Position numbers and translations under genes: made by a program
Shown: in pieces, positions 34,987-46,900 of the stretch
Layout of the letters: every line of letters starts with the position of its first letter
Position numbering within the stretch: position 1 is the first letter of the stretch
Notes under the pieces: model-generated
The model's input: the letters and a program-made list of their open reading frames with translations, nothing else
Database searches by the model: none
What the model was told of the DNA's origin: nothing
Assembly (NCBI GenBank): GCA_039621445.1
Contig: CP154954.1
Location: 64,872,891-64,936,890, forward strand
Direction: 5' to 3'
Source: Euglena gracilis
Taxonomy: Eukaryota; Euglenida; Euglenophyceae; Euglenales
Length of the DNA: 64,000 nt

Positions 34987-37900
34987 CTGACCTACCCCCC
35001 CCTCCGTGAAACTGTCACCTGACAGGTTGGCCAATGCGGGGATCCCGAAAACTTCCTATCATGACAGGTTGGCCGGTACCAGGAACAGTTTCACTGACAG
35101 TTTCCCGGGCAGGACCCTGACCGGTTCGTGGGCATGAGAGCGCCCCCCGGGGCGTGGGGGATAGATCCCTTGGGGGAGTGGGATGCGATGGCAGCTTTTC
35201 CTGGGTCCAAACCCAACCCACCCATCTTCATTTAAGAAAGAAACCACCAACAAAAGACCTGGGGGCAACCGAAAATTCATCCAGCAAAGTCATCAAAAAT
35301 AAACCAAAAAACTTTGAAGTGTTCTGTCCAACCAGGCCCTCGGCCCAGTTGTTCTGACCCACGGCACGACTCACACACGGGAGGGCAGTCCAGCAGCCCA
35401 AACCCCAGAGCTGGGGTCATGCAATGACCAAGTGAACGCACGGCCATCCCCCTCCCCGACACCGTCGCACTCCTTGCTGGTCTTCTCGTCGTCCTGGCTG
35501 GCAAACAGCGTGTCCGGCAGGTACGGACGATACAGCAGCAGGTTGTTGACGATGTGGAACAGCGTCTGCTCCAGCGTCGAGGGGTTGGGGGGCAGGCCCA
35601 CTGTTCTCATGAGTGCGGCAATACATCCTCGGCTGAACTTTTTGACCCCCCTCTTGTCCAAGACACACCAATGTTCAGGGAATGTGCTGTCGACACCGGG
35701 GGGGAATGGAGATGCCAACGCCGCTGTAATTCAATGAAGAACCCCAAACACTGTTCCAGAATTGTTGACGCGGGGGTGTCAACGACGCTGTGTGTCTTGG
35801 ACAACAGGAGGGGAGGTAGCTGCCTCCACCAAGGGCTGTATGGGAAGGCCAGGTGGGTGGGGGAGGTGGGCTTGTCCCTCAAACCAATGGGTGGCAGGTG
35901 GTGGCCCCCTTCCTTCCCATTTTTTATAGAGCAAGTCTTTGTCAACGCTCACAGAAACATACGAGAAAAAAATCATTCCCAGGCAAATGACCTTCAAAAA
36001 GATGGGCGGGACAGGGGGTGTGTGGCCGTTTGTGCATATGAACACATGGGAGTCTTCTGATGGTCCTTTCCTCAAGCAAGAAACTTGACTGAACAATTAT
36101 TGGAACAATCCTCACTGGTTAAGAATGCCGTCATCCTTTGTGATTATTTTTTATGGGAGGTTGAAGAGTCACAACATGTTTTATGTTCTGTATTCACCAT
36201 TATCGCCACAAACATTTTAAATTGCTGTGTTGTAACACAATTTTCTTTTCGCGCGTGAGCAAAAGCGCGAACAGCATCATTTGTCCCTTGTCTTAGGCGG
36301 CGCGAATTGCCCAACCGAATTTTGTGTTTTTTGACGTTTTTTTGGCTGTTTTGAAACCCCCCTAAAAGGGCACAAAATTCTGGGTTGAGAGGGGTGTGTG
36401 GCAGCTTTGGGCCAAAATTTTATGAAAGTGGTTTTGCGCGGTATTCCGCTTAAACGATTTACGATTGTGCGTGAATTGTGTGAGTTGGGGGTGTGCTAGA
36501 AATGTTTGAAATGGCTCAAAAAACACTGACTTTGAATGGGTGTGACACGGGGCTGTGTGTCCATGGCTTATGCTAATAACAGTGTTTGAGAAACGAATGA
36601 ATATTGCAAGTGTACGCGGATAACCGCGTAAAACGAAACGAGAGGTGACAGACGACGCAGACAAGCAGGTGACAAACTTAAATGTTTAGGCGGATATCCG
36701 CGCAGAATAAACTTGTACGCGGATTACCGCCTAAAAGTGAAAACAAAGAATGGTACGCGGATTACCGCCTACAATAACACAAACAGTTGATGATTGGTTG
36801 GAGGCATGGGGGGGGGCATACCAGCTGTGAGGTCAGAGAAGTCAGGCGGGAAACCGCCTGACCGGGTTAAGGGTGGGCAGAAAAAGCAAAGCATTTGTGG
36901 ACGATGGGGTGGGGTGGGGGGAGATGGAAACCACCCTAGAAATGAACTCTGCTGGTTTGTTTGCAAAGTTTTGCAACCCTACTTGTGACACACAGTCACA
37001 GGGGTGAATCTTTGCGGAGTACACTGACGACAGACTTTGTTGCCAGGTCGCCAGGCAGTTTGCAACTGAATGGTGTCTGGTGTGTTGTGGTGGGTGGAGG
37101 TTTATGGAAACCAGGGAGAGGATATTGCACCAGCAGGGTTTGACCGAACGAGGAGAGACGGGCAGCCCTTAAACTTGGGCACTCAGAGCAGGGGTGGTTC
37201 CCAAAAGGACCGGACACACTTGTGTTGAGAGTGGTTACATGGATGGAAGCCAAATGCATCGGGTCAAACATCGACCCGGCGTTGGTTGAGAACAGACAAC
37301 CTTCTGGTTTACCACCCTTCCATACGTTTTCTGACTGTGGAGACCACCGTTGCCTCCTCTGGAGGCATGTTGCCGGACCCGAAGGAAGAAGAGCCAGAAA
37401 AAAAGAGGTGTTTTGGGCATTTTGTCTGAAATTCAGCAAAAACTTCAGCTTTTCAAAGGAAAAATGCTGCAAAACTTTTTCAAAAAACAATTAAAAAGGC
37501 CTTGAATTTTTCAGAACTTGGAGGACTCCTTCCGAAAACCACCCAAATTTTTTCGATGGCTGCCACCAGCTGCTGAAACAGGCGTTTCTCCGTCCATATC
37601 TTGAATCACTTCTTTGTCAGCCTTCCCCAAACCCTGATTTTGGGCCACCAAAACCGTTTGGTTCCAAGTTGAGGGCCCTGGGAGGTGCTTTTGTTCCTCC
37701 TGAAAAATCAACCTCAGGTTTTTGGCTGTTTTTCGGGACAGTAACAAAATATCACCTCTACCGCAGCTCACCCAGCCTGGCAACTGACACATGCGTTCCA
37801 CTGCTGTCCCTGCAGACGACCCCTTCACCACCTGGCCAGGGGGAACACGTCCACCTCCTTGTTGGAGAGGAGGGTGTCCACGTCCTGCTCAAATGCCAAG

Positions 37901-40900
37901 CGGGTTTCCGCCTGCTCGGGTGCTTGCTGTCCCGCCGCAGCAGCCACAGCTCCCTTTCAACCTGTCCCGCCCAACTTTCAAAAACGATGTCGCCACACGT
38001 CACCACCGACACAGACACTTTGGGACACCGAAATATCACAAAACACAACCCATCAGGACAGCAACAAGCTCCACGCGGGTTTCCGCCCAAACCTCATCTG
38101 TGCGGAAACCCGCGCAAAGTAAAAGCGAAGTACGCGGATAACCGCGCACTGCTACCATCCACCAACGTCTCAAAATCCCCTCCCTCTCCCCCAAATTTGT
38201 TCATTAACAACTTCACGTGATTACCGACTTCTGGAGGTTTCAGCGCGTTCCCACTTCCCGCTCCCACATGTCATCCACAAACACGAACTGTTCTCATTCT
38301 GAAACCCTTCTGCGCGGGTTTCCGCCTGAGAGATCATCACTGCTTTACGCAGTCTCCTTTGTAAGGGCAGCATCTCTTCATCACAAAAACAAATTTTGCG
38401 CGGTTTACCGCCTAAAACATCCCTTTCCAGAAATTATAGCATCATTTGGGCAGTGCTGTTTGTTCACCTCCCCCATCACTGGACCTCGGGACTCACGAGA
38501 TGTTCAAAAATGCGCGGGTTGCTTAAGCGGTTGCCTCTTCTTCACCTGCCACACCGTGTCACCCCCCCTCCAGAGGGGGGGTCCGGTAGCAACGCCAAAC
38601 AACCGGGGCTCCGGAGGCCAGGTGTTCTCTGGCTGTTTTCTGTTTTTCAAAATTTCAAGGTGTTTCAGGGGGGTGTTTTCCAAAATCCCCCCTAAAAACA
38701 GCCATAAATTTTCAAAATCGCCACTTTGTCAAATCACCTAAAATGGACCCAAAACCAACCAAAATTTTTTGCTGGTGTCACCCTCTCAGAATTTTGGGCA
38801 CGAAACGGTGGGGTATGGTACACGGAAACCCACGCACCGCAAACGCCGAAAAACCGGCAAAAAATTTGGGCAATTTGCGCCGCCTAAGCTTGTATGCTTT
38901 TCACCTGTTTCCAGGCCATTGAATCAGCAAACCTGAGCTTCGGCCTCCAACTGCATTGCCTTTGCGGGCTGAAGGTCCCCAGCAGGCTGCCAGGAAACAA
39001 ACCCTCTTGTTGAAACAATGAAGCATTCCTCTTCCCCACCGGAATCGCTAATTCCACACAATGCAGCAAGAACAGAAACCAGGGGAAAAGGACTGTATCT
39101 TTGGGGGGGGGGGTGCAGGGTGAAACAAAAATTTCGATGTTTTTGACTCCAACAAGCAACAATGAAGAAGAAGAAAAAACCGAACGTACAACAGCTTTGA
39201 TGTGTTTGTTCAGAAGGCTTGGAATGAAATTAAAACAACGCTATTGCCCGAAAAAGCACACTTCCTGAAAAGGTGAGGGATGTGGTGTGAGTTAACAACA
39301 ATTAGCAACTACAGAGACAGAGGAATGCCGGTAAGTGCCGGTAAGTGGAAGGTGAATGAAAACCATTTAAAGAAGAAAGAAATTTTCAACGATGTTTCTG
39401 TGTTGCACACCTGGAAGTTAAATTCAGCCAAGCTGGAACAGTGCAGCCGGGGAATGCCAACCCAAAAAGCCAAATTCTCTTGTGAAGCCAAATTGGCAGG
39501 GACGGAGGCGAAGGTCACCTCCCTATGAGGAGCCGTCGGTGAATATGGGCCGAAAGGCCAACTTCCTGGGGGGGTGACCCCCCAAACAAAGTGCGCAGTG
39601 CCCAAGTGAGTGTCCCGCCCTGAGCCCCGAAAGGGAAGTCCATAAACGCGCGCACCCTCCAAAAGGGAAACGTTACACTGAACCCATTTCAGCTTGTACC
39701 CAAATACGTGCACGGCCACGGAGGGTCCGAGGCGACAGTCCAGCAATGCACCATGCACCTGGTGCACTTAAACGGGAGGGGAGGTTCAGCTGGAGGGACT
39801 CAGCTCGTTGGCTGGCCTGGCCCATTTCGGCGATGAACTTGCCGAGAGTCTGAGCGACCCGCAGCTGCTTCGCCATCGTGAACAGGGCGTCGCTAAATGA
39901 AATAAATAAATAAAATCCGAGGCTGGCTCCCCCAATGGGGTCCACGGCTGGAACAAGGCCTGACCTGGGACCGGACTGGACCAGGTAGCAAAAAAAAAAA
40001 TCGAAACTGCTAATGACAAAAATCGATTTTCGTGGACAAAAAAATTGACCTGGGAAGCCCATTTCTTCCCCATTTTCGGACGTTTTTGAACCTCAAGCAA
40101 AAAATACATTGCCACCCAGCTGCCCTTCAGGCAGCTGGAAAATAAATAAAAATCGTCGATGGGGTGGGAGAGGGGTCCGGCGCTGGAAAAACGTTGCTGG
40201 CGGAAAAAGGGGCTGCTGGCGGGCTGCACTACCCGCCTCAGGGGTTGGGGTGCCCTCTGGCTCAAGCGACACCCGGACCGTGGCGTGGTTCTGCATCGCC
40301 ATGTGGGAGAACACCGCCGTGATGAGCTGGCTGATGGCGCCCTGATGTCGGGCGGGGGGGCGGGGGGGGGGGGGCACCCTGTGGAGTTGGGGGTTGGGGG
40401 AAACAGAAATGCACACACGCACCCAAACATGGAAGCACACGCAGGTTCACACGCACACATACCTTGGGCTGGATAGCCCCCCCCCCCCCCGCCTGGGGGG
40501 CTGGGCCCCAGGAGGATCTGTGCTGGGCAGCGATGGGCTGAAATCAGAAGAGATGGATGATACCTGCACATGCACATGGATGCGCAAAAATGCACACCAA
40601 CGCACACGCGCACGAAATCGCCCACACCCACACCCACACCCACACACCTGCAGACACACATGCAAGCGGATGGCACCCCTCAACACTGTGCACGATTTTG
40701 CACACACTACATGGACCACAGAAGCCACAAAAAAATTCAAAATACAAACTACATTCGATAATGCTTTTGCATATTATTGTATACACATTACATATTATTA
40801 TTGTAGTGCTATTGTGCAAATCATTGAATATTGCTGTTCATGATCACTATTATACAATTCATGGAATATTGCTGTTCAATATAAATCAAAAAAAGCGGAT

Positions 40901-43900
40901 AATGATAGCAACTGAACAAGGTGTTGGCGCAATTCCATGGTATCCTGGCTGAGCCTGGCTGAGCCACCACAAACATGATGATCATCTCCTCGCCGACAAC
41001 CACGCGGGTGGTGACGCCCTCCACCCCGGCGATGTAGTGCATCCCATAGACCCAATGCAGACCTCCGCGGCTGTGGTCATGTGGGCCCATTTTGGCTGGA
41101 CTGAACTGGCCATCGGGGGGGGGGGGTTCAGCAGCACACACATGGATGGGTGGAGAAAACAAAAAGAGTCAGGGAGACAAGATGTTAAAGTGGTATTCCT
41201 TTCCAGATCATCAAATCCCGTCCCAATAATTTGAACCAAAATACGCATTTCTGGCCATTTGAGCAAAACATAATACATATCTCACCATGGAAACATGGAA
41301 GATGAAATATTCACTTTTCTTTGACTTTGGCCATGTGCTGAAATTGTGTGGATATCAAACTTTCGCGATTCCCCACACCTACCCATCATATCCTGTGGAA
41401 ACGGACAACTCATCGATTGTAGAGGTGGGTGACAAGTCCCCGTCAGGACAGGTCAGCGAGTGCGGACCCAGAGGACAGTTTCCCGGGGGCCCGGGCCGGA
41501 GGAAAAAAAGTGGCATGACCCCTCCGGCTGAAACAACACGGATGCGTTTCACATAATGTGCAATCTGAAGCCGAAGAACGTAAACAATTTTATCAACTCA
41601 GGAAATCTGCTTTTTTCAACAAATGCGACATTTCTCAAAAAGCAAATAGGTGACAGGCCAGCGGGTAAGGGAAGGTGACAGGTTCCGACTCACTCCCGGG
41701 AAATGTCACCTGTTAGGTCAGCGAAAACAGAGGTAGGCCCTTCAGTGATATGTCAGTAAAAACGGAGGTTGGTGACACTTTCCTGCATGCGGGTGGAGGG
41801 GGTCTGGTCAGAGGGGAAAGGGTGAACCTTTCGACCCCCCAACTGCCCCAGAAATCCAAAAAAAAATTTCACATTCTTAAGGAAAAACTCGAAAACTGAG
41901 GTGCACTCGTTTTTATAAAAATCAAAAAAAACCTTTTTCCGTTAGAAAAAGTCCGAAAATGTTGTTTGGCGACAGGTCAACCAATACAGGTGAGTGGCAG
42001 GTCCCAATGAGGACAGGTCAACGAATACAACGAATACAGGGCTTAGGTGACAATTTCCCTGGGAGGACAATTTCCCGGGGGGTAGGCACATGTTAATTAT
42101 TTGCAACTGACGCTAAACCCTCAACTTCTTCTGCTCGGACCTGCATTTGGTTTTGAGCATCGCAACAAAGATGGGGGGGGAGGCCTGGGTGCCGAACTGA
42201 AGTGGAAGGCGGCAATGCCTCCGGTGAGGATGACTGCGACCACCACGGCAGCGACCGACGGTGGGGAAAGGTTTCGTGGGTGGGCCAAACGTCAATCGTC
42301 GGCTTAGGACTCCCCCCCCCACCGACGCCAGCGCGGACCCCCCAGAGGCGGACCTGGGAGAGGGGCATAGAGGGGAAAACCCTTCCCGTTTTCATCATTC
42401 TTGGAAGTTTTTCCGCGACAGTCTGGGGTTTGGGGCTAAAATCGTTCAGTTGCCAAAAAAAAACCCCCAAAACTTGAAACTCCCAAAACTTCCCATCTTT
42501 CGCCCGGTATCAAGACCCTCTGGCAAGGCACCCCCCCAGGAGGCTCAGCCCAGACCAACGCACCCACCCACCCATCCACCCACCCACCCGGAGGTTTTTG
42601 AGTTAGAAAAAAAGGCCAGGGGGATGATTGTTTAAAAAAGCAAGGACGTCTGCTCAGGCGATTCAAAGAGGAGACTCCCACTCCAAGTCTTCAACAAACT
42701 CCCAACCTTCAGCAAACAAAATATGGGTGACTAGGCAGGATAGGCAAGAACAAAATGAAAAACGTTGATGACAATTCTGCAAATAACTGCCAAACCATTA
42801 TTTTGACTGTAATTGTGTAAGATCAATAAAGTTGAACATATGCGCAAATCAATCAAACTGGGCAAACACCAACAGACAGAACAGACAGGAGATGAAGCTG
42901 AACCCCAAACCCCTGCGGCGCCAGCAAGAAAGACAGGATGGCCACAAGGCACACAGCACCGCCAAGAGCAATGACGGCAGAAGTGATGTTGCTGCTCTCA
43001 GTTGCTGCTCTCACGACACCGATGAGATGTGCTAACCTCGTTTCCCCCCACACAACGTTGTTCAAAAACAAAACCAATTGATCGCCCGAAACAGTTCGAT
43101 GAGGATCGACTGACGACCAATAGGCCAGTCATGCCCCGCGAGGGTACAATTGCCTGAGAGCTATCCCACACCGAGAAAGCATGCTGAAAACTCCATCGGG
43201 GAAAAAAAACAGGTGCCCCCAAGGTGCATGATGGGGGGGGTGTACAGGCATCACCCTCTGGTCAGTGGTCAGGAACGACCAGAAGTTAAGCTCTAAGCTC
43301 TACAGCAAGCGCAAGCAGTCTTCAGAGGGGTCGACATTGGTACCCAACAAACCGAGTTGCAAAAAAAAACCAGGCACGAAATGCAGAAACTGCAGAAACG
43401 TGCAAGAAAATTGAAATATGTAACAGATGCGGTTGAATATGAAAAAATCAACAAGACAACCCCGAGGCAACCCCCAGTGGGGGGTCAGAGTGCACTGGCA
43501 GGTCGATTCGCAATAAAACCGTATTGAACTTTGCAAAAATTAGCGTGGGCATGAATCTAGTTGCTGTTGCAGCCACAAAGTGCACGGTCCAACCTTTGGG
43601 ATGGGGCTACTGACAGCGAAGGACTTGCGCAAAAGCAGAGCATCAGTACCGCCCAGAGACGCCCATCACCGCAGTGCAACGACCACGACGGTGCACAACT
43701 GCAAACAGAGGGGTCCACGCTTGGCCGGAGGTGATCTGTGCCCCGTTCAGGCCGTGGATGCTCCACCTGCCAACGTGGTCGTGCTTCTGTTGAAGACCCC
43801 CGGGCAGGGATATATGGGAAGCCTTCAGGGGGGGGGGTCGGCCCAGGTATTCAATAGTGCTGAGTCCTTGACCCTGACAGTTTCCCGGGTAGGGCATTTC

Positions 43901-46900
43901 AAGGGAAAGTCAATGAAAAATGACAGGTTGGTCGGTACCGGGGACCCTGACAACTTCCTATACTGACAGGTTGGCCGGTACCGGGGACCTGACAGTTTCC
44001 CAGGCGGGACCCTGACAGGTTCTCGGGCATGACAGTTTCCCGGGGGGGGGGGGGGGGAGGTATGTAATCTTTTTCCGACTTTTTTGACCCGTTTTGACCC
44101 AGACTCCATGAGTTTCGGGGGGTCGAAAAAACGGGGCGCCTGGGGGGGTTGAAAAAACGCTCATTTTCGGCTCAGTTTTTCTGGGTCCGGGAGGCCAAAA
44201 AACATGCTTTGAGGCAATTGATTTCGATGTTTTGCTTAAAAATGCAGGGACCGATCCTCACATGTCCGTGCTGACCGAGGTCAAAATGTATCCGTGATTT
44301 TCCATGATTTTCCGTGATTTTCCGTGATTTTCCGTGAATTTCTTGTTTCCGGAAAAGGTCAAAGGCCACATTCCATTCTGCACTGGAGCCATATTTCGGG
44401 CGGTTGTGCAGCAGATCGTTTCTCCATAATATAGCCCTGGATATCTCCCAGTTCCTATTCACACCTGTATATGAAAACAAAAAACGTACAGGAGGGGAAA
44501 ACACAACCTTTTGTCGTTGATTTTTTTTATTGATTGCCCCTAAATGGGTTGCCAAAACCCTGTCAGCAGACCGATATAGCGATTGACCCTTCCGCATGCA
44601 GCCTGGGCGGAAAGGTGGAAGGTCATAAAACCCAGACGCCCTCAACTTGTGTGTATTTTTGGAAAACACCTCTGATGCTTTCGAGGTCCAATTTTGTGAC
44701 CGGGAGACCAGAATGGAGGAAAACGGCCGCAAAATCATCTGTGATTGTCTGGGTGACGTTTTGCTTCTTTACCGACTCCCAAAAATCCAACTGCTTCAGT
44801 GGGTTCTTGGCTAGGAAGAAAAATTATAAAAAAAATGAATTGGACGACATCGCCTGTTTGGAAAGGCAGAGAATAAGCAAAACATCCCATCAAAATGTGT
44901 CTGCACAAACAAAACACTTTCAAAAAAAACAAATTATTTTCCGAACCCTCCTCCTCATCCGTGAATTTCCGTGATTTTCCGTGATTTCCGTGAAAATGGC
45001 CTTCCGCCCATTTCCGTGATCCTCTGTGAATTTCCTTTTCAGGACGTGTGAGGATCCCTGAAAAATGGCCGAAAAATGGAAAAGTTTAAAAACAATACAA
45101 AACTGTACAAAATGGCTAAAACTGGCCGAAAAATGGCCGTAACTCCGGCTAGGCGGGGCGTCGCGGGGAAATCAAAATACCGGTAGATGGGGCATTTGAA
45201 GGGTCTTCAATTTCGGTCTTGAACATTTTCTTTGATTCCTTTGATTTTGCTTCATTTCCGAGATATTTTGGAAATATCAATTTATTGACCACCAAAAAAA
45301 CAGCCCAAAATGGCCCCTAAAATAGGGCAAATGTCAAAGTTGTCCGAAAAGGGGACATCCAGACATTTCCTTTGACTTCCCCATCATTTTTTTAAGAAAC
45401 TTTAGAGAAATCGATGCTTTTTTCTTTTTCACCCGAAAAACGGCCGAAAAACAGAAAAAACAGCCAATTTGCAAGCCGCCCGCGCCCGGAAATCGGTCAG
45501 CTAATTCGGGCTATGCGGGGATATGCGGTTTGGGAAAATCATTTTAAACACCGTTAGATAGGGCATTTTAAAGACATTTGTAAGGGCTTCAATTTAGGTT
45601 TGCTGCAAAGTTTCCTTTGATCTTGCTTCATTTCCGAGATATTTTGGAAACATCGATTTTTTGACCCCAACAATGGACCAAAATGGCCCCTGAAATGGGC
45701 CAAAGTTGGCAGAAAAATGGCCGTAACTCGGGCTACACGAAGAGTTGGGGGGGGGGGAAGTAAACCATGGTTGAATGGGATATTGTAAGGGTTTCATTTT
45801 TGCTGTGCAGAAGTTTCCTTTAATTTTGCTTCATTGTGGGATATTTTGGGGAAATCGTTTTTTTTATACCAAAAATGGCGAAAAAACATCCCAAAATGGC
45901 CGTTGGGGCTTCTTGTCTATTTGTGGCTGGCGCTAACTTCGCTTCGCTTCTGGCCCAGTTTGCTGTGTTGTTCCCCCCTGCCCGTGGGGGTCTTGTGAGT
46001 TATAAATAGAAGCCAGGACGTGGTGGCAGCCTGCCGCTGCCACCACCATCAGCACCACTGCCAGGAGCAGCTTGTGGAAGGGCGCACGGGAGAGGACGGG
46101 GGCAGCCTCCGCCTCATCGACTCTCGATCTGACCGGGTTGGCCGAGGGGGTGTTCGGGGCGCTATGTGTGGTGTTGGGGGGCATGCGTATTGTAAACCTC
46201 AAAAAAAAAAGCTGTTTTAGGCCATTTCGGGGCGACAAGTGGGAGCTGGAAGTTTTTTTAAACCCAAAACTTCATCGGGGGGTTTAAAATTGTGGGAAAA
46301 AAAAATTTTTCATACAATTAAACCCCAAAGTTGAAAGTATATGAATTATCACAAATCATCGGAGGTGGTAAATTGTGGAAAAAAATTAAAATTTTAAAAA
46401 CAATTAAAAAAAAGTAGAAAATCAATTATAAAAACAATAAAATTCAGGGGAAGAAAAAAAAAAAAAAAAAATTGTGCATGGGACAAATGCGACATCATTT
46501 TCAATCCTGGAAAAAAAAACGAGCACGCGGTGAAGGTTTTCCAAATTGAAATATTGGCAAGCAGTTTTTTTTTGGAAGGAATGCAAGGGACTTATTCAAA
46601 TTATAACATTTTTCAGAAATAAATTACAGAATTCCAACCTCATTTCCTGCCAATGTTCATTTATATAGTCATTTGAGCCACATCCAAAGCTTCAAAGAAT
46701 CAAAAAGAAGAAACAGAAAGCACAAACACGCAGATGTGATGTCTGTCTGTATTCATGAATAAATTATCAATCTTCCCTTCCCTTCAAACCATGAATATTT
46801 AGCGGTCTTTTAATTCCTTGGACTTCAGGAGTTTAAAGTTACAGTTGAGCTCAGAAGATGATTCTGCGATAGAAAATGGCACGGCGCATCATCAAGCGAA

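Noticed and set aside
39786-40676. 296-codon minus frame
   Set aside because: It runs through two separate exons and the intron between them in mixed frames. The paralogue and splice signals show the real exons.
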